NCBI GenBank assembly: GCA_016286555.1
Contig: JAEETA010000019.1
Span: forward strand, 1-47,486
Direction: 5' to 3'
From: Lachnospiraceae bacterium
Lineage (GTDB): Bacteria; Bacillota; Clostridia; Lachnospirales; Lachnospiraceae
DNA: 47,486 nucleotides
The position numbers were made by a program, and so were the translations under genes. Under the pieces are notes generated by a model that saw only the letters and a list, made by a program, of their open reading frames with translations, searched no databases and had not been told where the DNA came from. This document shows, one piece after another, positions 16,203-25,550 of the stretch; positions within the stretch are counted from its first letter, which is position 1; each line of letters begins with the position of its first letter.

Positions 16203-17303
16203 TTACTGCAGGAGCTGGAGCACGGAGGAAGGTCTGTCGTTGGCCTGTGCCAGGACGGAGGTACCTGCCTGGGTCAGGACGGTGTAGGTGGAGTACTGGG
16301 TCATTTCCTCAGCCATATCCACATCCATGATGCGGGAGTAGGCACTGGTCATGTTCTCGTTGGTGATGTCCAGGCTGTTGGTGGTGCTCTCCAGCCGGTT
16401 CTGGTATGCGCCGAGACGTCCGCGGACAGTGTTCAGGAAATCGGTGCTGTCCTTCAGTCTGGCGATGGCATCCTGTGCGCCTGCGGAGGTGCTGACATCC
16501 AGTCCGTCCAGGCTCAGGTTGGTGGTGTTCACTGCGGGGATCTTCACGCCGATGATCTGACCTTCGTTGGCGCCGATCTGGAGACGCATCTCGCCGATAC
16601 CGGTGACATCCACATCGAAATTGGAATAGGAGCCGCCGCTCATCTCGTTCTCGGGGATCTGGAAGGTCATGGAGAAGCCTTCGGGTCCTTCGACGGTGAT
16701 CTGGGTGTCCACCATGGTGCCCTTGTAATCGACTGCAGCGCCTTCGAATCCTGCGCCGGGAGTAAAGGTGACATTACCGTCAGCATCCCAGGAAAGGGTA
16801 GTTACGGTATAGGTTCCCACGGGTACGTCGTCGCCGTAGGTGGTGACCTTTACGTTGTTGTTGGTGGTGTAGGCCTTGTTGTCATAGGTGCCGTCCAGCA
16901 GGGGCTGACCGTTAAACTCTGTGGTGGAGGAGACGCGGTTGATCTCGGTCTTCAGCTGCGCGATCTCTTCCTGGATGATCTCACGGTCCTCGTCGGTCTG
17001 CACATCGTTGGCTGCCTGCACTGCCAGCTCGGTCATACGCTGCAGCATGGATGCTACTTCGGACAGGGCACCTTCTGCGGTCTCGATGACGGAGATGCCG
17101 TCGTTGGCGTTCTGCTTAGCCACGCCCACGCCCTCGATCTGGGCGTTCATTCTTTTGGCCATGGCAAGGCCTGCAGGATTGTCCTTGGCGCGGTTTACTT
17201 TCAGGCCGGAGGACAGCCTCTGCAGGGATGCGGAAAGCGTATCTTCGTTGTTTGCAAGGGAATTGCTTGCCAGCATGGCGGATACATTATAATTGATTCT
17301 CAT
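16203..17303 (-). CDS. fliC: Flagellin
   Basis: Filament protein, 366 aa. The conserved D0/D1 ends are clear: N-terminal 'MRINYNVSAMLASNSLANNE' with 'LQRLSSGLKVNRAKDNPAGLA', and C-terminal 'SRIMDVDMAEEM' ending in 'QANDRPSSVLQLLQ'. The central part (about 145-260) is the variable, surface-exposed D2/D3 region. The ATG overlaps the TGA stop of the upstream DUF6240-like gene (ATGA), with GGAGAGG about 10 nt upstream. I see no sigma-28 promoter directly before it. Such direct coupling is unusual for a very abundant protein, unless an internal promoter exists. Confidence 0.96.
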   Translation of the reverse strand: MRINYNVSAMLASNSLANNEDTLSASLQRLSSGLKVNRAKDNPAGLAMAKRMNAQIEGVGVAKQNANDGISVIETAEGALSEVASMLQRMTELAVQAANDVQTDEDREIIQEEIAQLKTEINRVSSTTEFNGQPLLDGTYDNKAYTTNNNVKVTTYGDDVPVGTYTVTTLSWDADGNVTFTPGAGFEGAAVDYKGTMVDTQITVEGPEGFSMTFQIPENEMSGGSYSNFDVDVTGIGEMRLQIGANEGQIIGVKIPAVNTTNLSLDGLDVSTSAGAQDAIARLKDSTDFLNTVRGRLGAYQNRLESTTNSLDITNENMTSAYSRIMDVDMAEEMTQYSTYTVLTQAGTSVLAQANDRPSSVLQLLQ

Positions 17304-20149
17304 ATTACCGGTTCCTCTCCGGCTGCCTTGAGGAAACCTAACGAAACCTCAAACAGCTCTGCGCGCGTCGATCCTTCGTTGCGCTGTGCACCGGCCTCCA
17401 TGCCTGGCGTGATCTGATAGGTTCTTTCGGTCGGAATGCCATCACTTCCCGCTACCTCTACGGTCAGCTCGGTGACTGCGATCCCGGATTTTTTCAGGTG
17501 TTCATGGAATATATCGGCCAGGGATCCCAAATCCTTAACCGTCCCCTCTTCGGGAGATTCGTAAGTAAAGGCGCCCTTCAGGGTTCCGCCTTCCAGGGTC
17601 AGGTCGGCACGGATGCCGGCGCCCTCGCCGCTGCGGATGGCTACGGACACTCTGCCTGCCTCGGGGTTCTCGCCCTTTTCCAGGCGGACATGCATGGTGC
17701 AGGTCTTACCACCCACTTCCGTCTGCAGGAAATACTCGCCCTCGCCGGAGGCGGCTGCGTTCTCCGCTGCCTTCCTTGCGATGGAGAGTTGACGGTACAG
17801 AAGCTGCAGACTCCGCACATCCAGGCGGCTCTCCGCATCATAGAGGTGCTGCGTCAGGAGTTCCTGTAGGGATGCGGTTTCTCTGGTATAGATCTCATCT
17901 GCGTCCTCGGGATGCTCCAGGATCTCTTCCGCATCGGGGAGCTTCCGCTCGCGATCACGGATCCTGCTTTCTCCCAGGAGAGCCTTCAGCTCTCCTTCTC
18001 CCCCTGCCAGAGCCCGGGCTGCCAGGAGATTGTCCGCACTTGCTGCGGTATCGCCTCTGGTCAGCAGATCTCTTGCCTCGTTTTCCGCTTCCGCCGCTGC
18101 GGACAGCATCCGCATTTCCTCGGCGTAAGCCTGTCTGCGGGCACTCTGCTCCTGGCCGGATTCATTTCCGGAAAATCCGGTTTCGATCTGAGCCACGATG
18201 TCCCGGCCTTCCTTCAGGAGGTCCGAAAGTCCGCCGAAGGAATCGTCCACCTTGGCGTCCAGTCCCACTGCTTTACGGCTGCGGACCGCGCGAAGGAGAT
18301 TCTCCAGTTCCAGGTCTGCGCCCTGATTTACCACGGCACCGATGGCGGCGCCGTCCAGCTTTTCGATCTGATGGATCAGGCGATAGATGCCGATGTAGGC
18401 TTCCCGCTCTTCGGGAGCGATCTGTCTTTGATCCTCCAGACGAACCAGGAATTTTGCATAGGAGTCGCTGCTTCCTTCGAAGGATTCGCCGCGCTCCGTC
18501 ACATAATCATTCAGTTCTTCCAGGCTCTTCTCCAGCGGATTGATGCCCTCCCGGATCATGTTCAGCACCAGAGCGGGCTTCATACCGGTGATGACCTGGC
18601 GGACCTTTGCGTCTGCAGCTTCCACTTTCGCCACATTCTCCGGACTGATCTCCATGGAGTTGTACCCCAGGATCCGAACTGCCCGTCTGTTGCTTTCCGT
18701 AGCTTCCAGTCCTGCGCTCTCCAGCAGTGCGTCCACATTCCGGAAGGCACTGCGGATGCTGTCGCCGAGATCTGCTCTGGGAGCGGTCATCAGCGCTTCA
18801 TACTCCTGAGAAGCCTTTACATAGGTATCTCTGCGGATATTTCCTTCCGCAGAAAGTTCTTCCAGGGTTACCTCTGCGGTGCGCTTTGCGGTAAAGAGTC
18901 CCAGCACGTCCGCAGGTGCACCTGCCAGATCAGCCACTGCCCGCTCCGTGCGGTTTAGGAGTCGGTAATCCTCTACGGGCGTCTCGGAAGCGGGGAAATA
19001 TCTGTTAGAAACCTTCTCCTCCGCCGCCTTCAATGCACCGATCAGCTCCTCCATGGGCGCGGTATCAATGGAAATACCGCTGCGCAGGAGCTCTACATTG
19101 ACCTCTGCCGTCATCCGGAGTCTTACTTCCTCCAGCTCTCTTCTGGCGGAAAGTCTGCCCAGGATCCCGGAATCTTCCTGCTGCAGGAGATCTGCAGCCT
19201 CTCTGTAGATCGTTGTCTCAGCCGTCAGATCCGCTTCCACCGCTTTCTTTCCTTCGGAAAGGGCGATGCTCACCGCTTTTGCAAAAGCATCCTCGGTGAT
19301 GGGGAAGTCCACTTCCGACATCTTTGTCATTTCAAGAACGTTCTCCGCTGTCACGGGAAGGCTCCGCTCAAAGAGCCATTTTGCCTGCTCCAGACCTGCT
19401 GCCGGATCGTCGGGAACGGCGATTTCCGCCACTTTCTCCATCTGTGCCAGCAGAGCTTCATTTCCTGCCTGCTCCGGATCCGGTGCCATATTTCTCACAG
19501 GGGCCGTCGCTGCTGCGGCGCCGCTGCTCTGTGCCAGATAAAGTCCTTCAATGGTGGGAGGAATGTGATTTTCCAGGAGATAACAGAACTCCTGCTCCCC
19601 GGGAGCCTTCAGCTCTCTGGCCATATTCCAGGCTGCCTGCACATCCTTCAGGGCATCCTCCGTCGCAGGAACATCCGCTCTTCCCAGCTCTTCGGAAAGG
19701 GCTCCTGCCATGGCGCTGCTGCCAAAGACCTCTGCCAGTACGGCGTCCCGGAGGTCATCGTTATACCCGGTGATGACTTCACCGCTTTTTGCCACCTCTG
19801 CCTTCACCCGGTCCAGAATGGTGACCCGTTCCTCGGGAGAAAGGCTTCCGGGGGCAAATCCCTCTTCCTCGGCCTTGCGGTAGTCCTCTTCGCTCATGGT
19901 GTGGGCACAGACGATGCGCATGTCGGTATCGTCCGCAAGGAGCTGACCTTCCGCTTCCCGGCGCAGCTGCAGGATGGCACTGCCGTCCTTCTCAACCGGG
20001 AGTTCTCCCGTATGATTTCCCAGGTCCATACGAACGGCGAAGGACGCATTTTCCTCCGCTGCGTGCACTGCCGCATTTTGCTGCTTAGCGGTTGCGCCGG
20101 TGCTGAGTTCGTGGGCCTGCAGATTCTGATTCAAAAATGTGATCTTCAA
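17300..20149 (-). CDS. Large DUF6240-like flagellar-locus protein
   Basis: 949 aa, nearly all soluble, helical and acidic, with no signal peptide or membrane segment. The N-terminal part (about 20-420) has repeats of the pattern 'A-x-EE... P-T-x-D/E-N-V/A' ending in helices; I associate this with the DUF6240 family of Lachnospiraceae. The last 120 residues ('LGSLADIFHEHLKKSGIAV' region) resemble the C-terminal domain of FliK hook-length proteins. TTG at 20149 is chosen as start because GGAGG lies 6 nt upstream and 'KITFLNQ' begins the family pattern; the frame is open to 20197. It ends on the flagellin start codon. A role in hook or filament export is inferred only. Confidence 0.7.
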   Translation of the reverse strand: MKITFLNQNLQAHELSTGATAKQQNAAVHAAEENASFAVRMDLGNHTGELPVEKDGSAILQLRREAEGQLLADDTDMRIVCAHTMSEEDYRKAEEEGFAPGSLSPEERVTILDRVKAEVAKSGEVITGYNDDLRDAVLAEVFGSSAMAGALSEELGRADVPATEDALKDVQAAWNMARELKAPGEQEFCYLLENHIPPTIEGLYLAQSSGAAAATAPVRNMAPDPEQAGNEALLAQMEKVAEIAVPDDPAAGLEQAKWLFERSLPVTAENVLEMTKMSEVDFPITEDAFAKAVSIALSEGKKAVEADLTAETTIYREAADLLQQEDSGILGRLSARRELEEVRLRMTAEVNVELLRSGISIDTAPMEELIGALKAAEEKVSNRYFPASETPVEDYRLLNRTERAVADLAGAPADVLGLFTAKRTAEVTLEELSAEGNIRRDTYVKASQEYEALMTAPRADLGDSIRSAFRNVDALLESAGLEATESNRRAVRILGYNSMEISPENVAKVEAADAKVRQVITGMKPALVLNMIREGINPLEKSLEELNDYVTERGESFEGSSDSYAKFLVRLEDQRQIAPEEREAYIGIYRLIHQIEKLDGAAIGAVVNQGADLELENLLRAVRSRKAVGLDAKVDDSFGGLSDLLKEGRDIVAQIETGFSGNESGQEQSARRQAYAEEMRMLSAAAEAENEARDLLTRGDTAASADNLLAARALAGGEGELKALLGESRIRDRERKLPDAEEILEHPEDADEIYTRETASLQELLTQHLYDAESRLDVRSLQLLYRQLSIARKAAENAAASGEGEYFLQTEVGGKTCTMHVRLEKGENPEAGRVSVAIRSGEGAGIRADLTLEGGTLKGAFTYESPEEGTVKDLGSLADIFHEHLKKSGIAVTELTVEVAGSDGIPTERTYQITPGMEAGAQRNEGSTRAELFEVSLGFLKAAGEEPVI

Positions 20150-20198
20150 AGAAATTCCTCCGATCTGCCCGCAGGCAGGTGTGAAGTGGATCGACATG

Positions 20199-20227
20199 AA
20201 AAAAAGGTGAGCGCCGAAGCGTTCACC
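20199..20227 (-). terminator. Terminator of glgB
   Basis: On the minus strand GGTGAACGC and GCGCTCACC (one mismatch) close a TTCG tetraloop, followed by seven T. It lies 36 nt past the glgB stop and shortly before the DUF6240-like gene, whose own promoter must therefore sit in or after it; I could not identify one. Confidence 0.9.
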
Positions 20228-20262
20228 TTTTATTTCGGAACCGGATTGATTTTTCTTAAGCC

Positions 20263-22266
20263 TTAGAACTCATATACCACTGCAGAGTAGGGATGCATAT
20301 CCAGCTTCACGGAGCAGGGCTGCAGTGCGCAGGGCTCCTTTACGGCAGTGAGTTCTGCGGGTACGGCATTGCCCCAGCCGCCGAAGCGCTCCTCGTCGGA
20401 GTTCAGCAGCAGCTTGTATTTCTTTGCCTTGGGCACGGGCACCACATAACCGTTCCAGGTCATGGGGGTCATGTTCAGGATGAAGAGCAAATTCTTCTTC
20501 CCGGTCTCATCCTTACGGATGAAGGAGTAAATGCTGCGGTCGCAGTCGTCCGCATTCATCCACTCGAAGCCCGCCCAGCTGTTGTCGATGCGATAGAGGC
20601 AGGGGTACTTGCGGTAGATCTCCAACAGAGCTTTGACATATTCCTTCATGCCGGAATTGCGATGCTCTCCCAGGAGATACCAGTCCAGCTCTCTGGCTTC
20701 GCTCCACTCTCTCTCCTGACCGAACTCCTGGCCCATGAAGAGGAGCTTTTTGCCGGAATGACCGAACATGTAGGTGTAGCCCACCCGAAGGTTTGCGTAC
20801 TTATCAATCTGATAGCCGGGCATCTTGTTCACCATGGAACACTTCAGATGCACCACTTCGTCATGGCTCAGAGGCAGGATGTAATTCTCGCTCTCATTGT
20901 AGGTCATGGCGAATGTCAGCGCGTAGTGATTGCCCTTGCGGTACACGGGATCCAGCTTCATGTACTCGCAGAAATCATGCATCCATCCCATATTCCATTT
21001 GAAGGAAAAGCCCAGGCCGTCGCCGCCGATATCGCTGGTGACATTGGGCCATGCGGTGGATTCCTCCGCAATGGTGAGGAATCCGGGATAGGTGCCCCTC
21101 ACCACGGAATTCAGATGATGGAAAAATTCGATGGCGTCCAGATTCTTGTTGTCGCCGTACTTGTTCGGCAGCCACTGGCCGTCCTTCTTGCCGTAATCCA
21201 GGTAAAGCATGGATGCGACAGCGTCCACGCGGATACCGTCGATGTGGAATTTTCTCAGCCAGTACAGCACATTGGCGATGAGGAAGTTCCGGACCTCGGG
21301 CTTGCCGAAGTTGAAGATCTTGGTTCCCCAGTCGGGATGCTCGCCCAGGCGCGGATCGGGATGCTCATAGATGCAGCTGCCGTCGAACTCGCCCAGTCCG
21401 TGGGCATCCGTTGCAAAATGGGCGGGAACCCAGTCCAGGATCACGCCGATGCCGGCCTTGTGCAGCTCATTCACCAGATACATGAAATCCTTGGGATTTC
21501 CGTAGCGGGAGGTGGGAGCGTAATATCCCGTCACCTGATAGCCCCAGGATCCGTCGAAGGGATGCTCGGCGATACCCATCAGCTCCACATGGGTGAACTT
21601 CATCTCCTTCAGATAGGAGACAATGCGATCCGCGAACTCGCGGTAATTGTAAAATCCGTCCTCGGTGCCGTTGGGATGCTTCATGAAGGAACCGATATGG
21701 GCCTCATAGATGGCCATGGGCTCCTTGTTCCAGTCCTTCTCGTCCCGCTGGGATTCCCATTTCTCATCCTTCCAGTCAAATCCGTTCAGATCTGTCACGA
21801 TGGAAGCGGTGCCGGGGCGCATCTCGGCATAGTTTGCGTAAGGGTCTGCCTTGAACAGATAGCGGCCGTCCTGCGTCACGATGAGGTATTTGTACATCGC
21901 GCCTTCACGGACATTGGGGATAAAGCGCTCCCAGATACCCACCTCTCCCAGCTTTTTCATGGGATCTGCGGATTCGTTCCATCCGTTGAAGGTTCCCACC
22001 ACATAAACCTGGGCTGCATTGGGGGCCCATACCGCAAAATACACGCCCTCGTCCTTCCCCTTTTTGGTCAGGTGTGCTCCCAGCTTCTCATAAATATCGT
22101 AGTGGGTGCCGTTCCCGAAGAGGTACATGTCCATATCGGAGATAAAGACATCTTTTTTCTCCGGCTTCGCGGGCGCGGCGGTTCTCGTTTTTGCAGCAGG
22201 TGCCTTTCCGGCAGTCGTTTTCTTAGCGGCTGCGGTTGTGGTCTTCTTTGTGCTGTCCTTCGGCAT
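20263..22266 (-). CDS. glgB: 1,4-alpha-glucan branching enzyme
   Basis: Forms alpha-1,6 branches in glycogen, 667 aa. After a 37-residue Ala/Lys/Thr-rich low-complexity head come a CBM48 domain ('VYFAVWAPNAAQVYVVGTFNGW', about 70-165), a GH13 barrel, and a C-terminal beta domain. Catalytic residues are Asp348 ('GIRVDAVASM'), Glu401 ('TIAEESTAWP') and Asp469 ('LSHDEVVH'); their spacing equals that of E. coli GlgB. The basic, repetitive head is unusual and may be disordered. GGGGAGGG precedes the ATG. It follows the TPR/AAA-like gene by 18 nt, so the two are one unit ended by the terminator at 20199-20227. Confidence 0.95.
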   Translation of the reverse strand: MPKDSTKKTTTAAAKKTTAGKAPAAKTRTAAPAKPEKKDVFISDMDMYLFGNGTHYDIYEKLGAHLTKKGKDEGVYFAVWAPNAAQVYVVGTFNGWNESADPMKKLGEVGIWERFIPNVREGAMYKYLIVTQDGRYLFKADPYANYAEMRPGTASIVTDLNGFDWKDEKWESQRDEKDWNKEPMAIYEAHIGSFMKHPNGTEDGFYNYREFADRIVSYLKEMKFTHVELMGIAEHPFDGSWGYQVTGYYAPTSRYGNPKDFMYLVNELHKAGIGVILDWVPAHFATDAHGLGEFDGSCIYEHPDPRLGEHPDWGTKIFNFGKPEVRNFLIANVLYWLRKFHIDGIRVDAVASMLYLDYGKKDGQWLPNKYGDNKNLDAIEFFHHLNSVVRGTYPGFLTIAEESTAWPNVTSDIGGDGLGFSFKWNMGWMHDFCEYMKLDPVYRKGNHYALTFAMTYNESENYILPLSHDEVVHLKCSMVNKMPGYQIDKYANLRVGYTYMFGHSGKKLLFMGQEFGQEREWSEARELDWYLLGEHRNSGMKEYVKALLEIYRKYPCLYRIDNSWAGFEWMNADDCDRSIYSFIRKDETGKKNLLFILNMTPMTWNGYVVPVPKAKKYKLLLNSDEERFGGWGNAVPAELTAVKEPCALQPCSVKLDMHPYSAVVYEF

Positions 22267-22284
22267 AAGGCGTCCCTCCCCTAT

Positions 22285-25200
22285 TTACTGAAAGTCCTTC
22301 TCCTTCAAGATCAGGAGTCCATCTCCATCATACCTCTTTTTTGTCATTCCGCCGAACAAATTTCCGGGAGATTTTCTCTTTGCATGTGCAATGGCCCGGT
22401 CGATCATGTCCACCACCTCGGATACGGTGACGGCGTGATCATTGGTCTGCAGACTGTGGATCGCGGTAGCCAGCGCCAGAACGCCCATTTCGGAAATGGA
22501 GCACTTGCGCATTGCGGCGTATTTCTTGCCGAAATCCATGAGTTCCTTGTCGGACATGGCCTTGACTTCTACAAATCCGTTGAAGGAACGGGAAAGATCG
22601 GGATACTGATGCATCAGCTCACGCAGGGGACGATGATGATCCGTAAGGATCACCACGATACCGGGAGTCTCTCTCTCCAGCAGTCTGGTGAGCTCCGAAA
22701 CGGTCTCGGGAGCCATCTGGGAAGCCTCGGTAATGATGAGTCCTCCGTTTGCCAGGTGGGTCAGGGTCTGCTCCACCTTGTCGGAATCCAGGTTGGAACC
22801 GGTGATCTTCGCCACCTTGCCGGTGAAGTTGCCGTCGCTCTCCTTCACCTCCTGGAGAATACCCGTTGCCAGGGTCAGCATATCCGTGCCTTCGTCGCCG
22901 GAAATGATCACATTGCCGGTGTAGGGTGCCATGCTGACGCAGTCCAGGGTTTCGGTGAGCTGGCGTCTTGCCAGCTTCGTCTGGATGTAGGCACCGAAGC
23001 GCTCACGCTCCTCGTCGCTGAGCTGTCTGGGAGCGCCGTTTTCGGGCTCGGGGCGGTTTGCCATATCCTGTGCGGCCCTTGCCTCGATCCGCTCCTCCAG
23101 ACTCATCTCGTTATCGGTATCATCGGCTGCAGCGGCTCTCGCTGCGATCTCATCCTGCGCGGGGGCAGATTCAACGGGTGTTTCTGCTTCCGCCGATGCC
23201 TCCTCTGCAGGCTCTTCATAGGCTTCGACTTCGGGAGCTTCCTCGTAGATCTCCTCGGGCTCCTGATAGATCTCTACCTCAGGCAGTTCTTCTTCCGCTG
23301 CCTGCTCCTCGTAAGTGACTTCACCCTCGGGCATATAGTCCTCGGATGCATATTCCTCTTCGTAGACCTCCTCGCCCTCGGCGGGAACCTCACCGGTCTC
23401 CTCCTCGGGTGCGTACTCTTCGCCGGTCTCCCGGTCGAAAAATACCTCGTCCTCTACGTAGGTCTCTTCGTAAGTCTCTTCCCCGGTCTCGTCGTAATAC
23501 TCCTCGCCTTCGGGAGCATCGTAAACGCCCTCGCCCTCGATCTCTGCCAGTTCTTCCACCTGATCCTCAGGCGTGATCTCATCGGGATAGACTTCCTCCT
23601 CCGGCATCACCACACGGTTGCCGTGAGGCTTTGCACGCTCCATGCGGGCTGCACGCTCACGCTCCACATCCTCGTGGGTCTCCTTGCCGATGCGTTCATA
23701 CACATCGTTGAGCACGGCCTGCTCGAAGGCGGTAAACATTTTTCCGGTCTGCTCTTTGACCTTCTCGTGGTACTGCTGACGGGTGCGGTCCTCGGATTCC
23801 TTCTTCATCCGCTCCCACTCCAGCATGATGTCCTCGATGGTGAGCTGACCCGTGATCTGTTTGGTCAGAACAGGATTCTCCGGCATCACCAGACCGATCT
23901 GGCCGTCTGCCTCCTGGGTCAGAACCTCTGCGATCTCCTCGGGGGGCTGAGCGCTCAGAGCTTCCGAACGCACCTGGCTCCGCTCTCTGGCTGCCTCCAG
24001 CTCTTCGGGCGTCAGAGGGTCTTTCAGGGTGGAGGTCACATCTCTGGTACCGGGGCCCTTGCCCTCGGGGAATACGGTCTTGGGACTGACGTCACCGATC
24101 TCACCGGTATTTCCGAAAAATACATCGTTTCTGGTGGGAACAGGCCTGCTGCCTTCCGCAGTCAGCTCCTGCAGATCACTGTCAGGACCTGCATAGTCTT
24201 CGGAATCGCCGTAGTCCTCTCTTGCGGGAGCCTCGGACTCGTTGCCCAGGCTTTCCCGAATCTCGGATTCGGTGGGATCCTCCAGATCAGGCAGATCCAT
24301 GGAGTCCGTATTTTCCAGCATGGGAGAAAGGATTGCCTTGGTGACCGCATCACCGGGATCCTCGTCATCTTCCCGATCGCCCAGATACTCCTGCACGCCC
24401 TCAGCCAGGGCTCTCTGCAGATCCATGGTATTGTATTCGCCCACATTTACCTGGGGAACCTCGATCTCATCGGGATGAACGGCGCTGAAGATCCTGGTCT
24501 GTCCCAGTGCATCCGCTGCTTCCTGCTCCTCGGGCGTGATCTCCGGCAGATTGCCTGCATCCTCCTGCGCGTTTACATTGGGGATCTCTCTGGTCTTGCC
24601 GTTCACATCATAACCCTGTGCCGGTGCGGCAGGGGTCTCGTAAGCATACATGCGGCGATCGCCGGGACGGGAAGAACCGGGGCCGTATGCGGGCTCCTCC
24701 TGTACGGGTGCGGGTGCGGGAGCGGGAACCGGCGCGCCGAATCTCCGGTCCAGCACTGCCTGCTGCGCTGCATTCAGGGGTGCATGCACGGACTGTTTCA
24801 GCTCCAGTGCCTGGCAGACGTATTTTCCGTCGCCCTCGGTAATGAAGAGCTCATCGCAGATCTCCACGCACTTGGTGTCCAGACCCAGGCGATGGTACAG
24901 GTTCGCCAGCTCATAGACCCACTTGGGACGGAAAGCACGGCTCTTGTACTCCTCCAGCACTTCCACCCGCTCTTCGAGACGGACATCCTGCATCACATAG
25001 ATCAGGTACTGCAGCAGATATCTTCTCTCGTCTCTGGGGGCGATGCGCAGGAAGGTCTTGTAGCACTCCCTGGCTGCGATGAGGTTGTCGGTTTTGATGT
25101 AGAGCTCGCAAAGGGAATAGTTGATCTCCTTGCTGTCGGGATTCTGCTCATTCGCCATCTCCAGAAGGCGAATGGCATCCTCGTAACGCTTCACCTTGCG

Positions 25201-25350
25201 GTAAACGTCACTGCCGTTGCAAAGGAGCTTGACCTTGTTCACCTTCTCCCAGTAAATGGTATCCGCCAGTTTTGCCGCTTCTTCAAAGTCTCTGGCGTCC
25301 CACAGATTCTTCAGCTCCTGGAATTTTATCTTATAATCGTAATTTGCCAT
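22285..25350 (-). CDS. TPR protein with acidic linker and degenerate AAA-like domain
   Basis: 1021 aa, cytoplasmic. Residues 1-170 are helical TPR-like repeats ('VYRKVKRYEDAIRLLEMANEQ'). Residues about 220-700 are low complexity, very acidic and rich in Glu, Tyr and Pro. The last 250 residues resemble a CbbX/EccA-type AAA domain: 'TGNVIISGDEGTDMLTLATG' stands where Walker A belongs but has no Gly-Lys-Ser/Thr, and 'GGLIITEASQMAPETV' stands for Walker B without the usual Asp-Glu. ATP hydrolysis is therefore doubtful. It has its own promoter (25400-25429) and is followed by glgB. I do not know its function; scaffold or glycogen-linked regulator is a guess. Confidence 0.75.
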   Translation of the reverse strand: MANYDYKIKFQELKNLWDARDFEEAAKLADTIYWEKVNKVKLLCNGSDVYRKVKRYEDAIRLLEMANEQNPDSKEINYSLCELYIKTDNLIAARECYKTFLRIAPRDERRYLLQYLIYVMQDVRLEERVEVLEEYKSRAFRPKWVYELANLYHRLGLDTKCVEICDELFITEGDGKYVCQALELKQSVHAPLNAAQQAVLDRRFGAPVPAPAPAPVQEEPAYGPGSSRPGDRRMYAYETPAAPAQGYDVNGKTREIPNVNAQEDAGNLPEITPEEQEAADALGQTRIFSAVHPDEIEVPQVNVGEYNTMDLQRALAEGVQEYLGDREDDEDPGDAVTKAILSPMLENTDSMDLPDLEDPTESEIRESLGNESEAPAREDYGDSEDYAGPDSDLQELTAEGSRPVPTRNDVFFGNTGEIGDVSPKTVFPEGKGPGTRDVTSTLKDPLTPEELEAARERSQVRSEALSAQPPEEIAEVLTQEADGQIGLVMPENPVLTKQITGQLTIEDIMLEWERMKKESEDRTRQQYHEKVKEQTGKMFTAFEQAVLNDVYERIGKETHEDVERERAARMERAKPHGNRVVMPEEEVYPDEITPEDQVEELAEIEGEGVYDAPEGEEYYDETGEETYEETYVEDEVFFDRETGEEYAPEEETGEVPAEGEEVYEEEYASEDYMPEGEVTYEEQAAEEELPEVEIYQEPEEIYEEAPEVEAYEEPAEEASAEAETPVESAPAQDEIAARAAAADDTDNEMSLEERIEARAAQDMANRPEPENGAPRQLSDEERERFGAYIQTKLARRQLTETLDCVSMAPYTGNVIISGDEGTDMLTLATGILQEVKESDGNFTGKVAKITGSNLDSDKVEQTLTHLANGGLIITEASQMAPETVSELTRLLERETPGIVVILTDHHRPLRELMHQYPDLSRSFNGFVEVKAMSDKELMDFGKKYAAMRKCSISEMGVLALATAIHSLQTNDHAVTVSEVVDMIDRAIAHAKRKSPGNLFGGMTKKRYDGDGLLILKEKDFQ

Positions 25351-25399
25351 GGTTTATTATTCTTTCAGAACCACAATATCTATTTGCAAAATCCTAGTG

Positions 25400-25429
25400 A
25401 TTATACCATAACTTGTGGTTCTGTGTCTA
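25400..25429 (-). promoter_or_regulatory. Promoter of the TPR protein-glgB unit
   Basis: On the minus strand TAGACA (25429-25424), an 18-nt spacer and TATAAT (25405-25400), preceded by TGG, which makes an extended -10. Transcription would start near 25393, about 43 nt before the ATG at 25350. Confidence 0.8.
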
Positions 25430-25473
25430 GGTATGGGGACCCTCCGACACAAAGAAAATCGGCTTTTTTCACG

Positions 25474-25503
25474 AAAAGACGGACCCCCTTCCGGAAGTCC
25501 GTC
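25474..25503 (-). terminator. Terminator of rsmA
   Basis: On the minus strand GACGGAC and GTCCGTC form a perfect stem around a 12-nt loop containing TTCCGGAA, followed by TTTTCG. It lies 47 nt past the rsmA stop. Confidence 0.8.
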
Positions 25504-25550
25504 CCTGCATCGGTTGTGTAAAAAAGATCAAGCCGTGATGCTCTCGGTTA

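Noticed and set aside
20228-20262. Possible sigma-28 promoter for the DUF6240-like gene
   Set aside because: No TAAA with a properly spaced GCCGATAA-like element could be found in the gap around the glgB terminator.
23050-24700. Repetitive plus-strand DNA in the acidic linker, resembling a direct-repeat array
   Set aside because: The repetition comes from Glu-rich coding sequence; there are no equal spacers or constant repeats as in a CRISPR array.
20293-25521. A 1742-codon plus-strand open frame antisense to glgB and the TPR protein gene
   Set aside because: It mirrors the codon pattern of two well-supported minus-strand genes, has no ribosome binding site, and its product is low-complexity with no recognisable domain.
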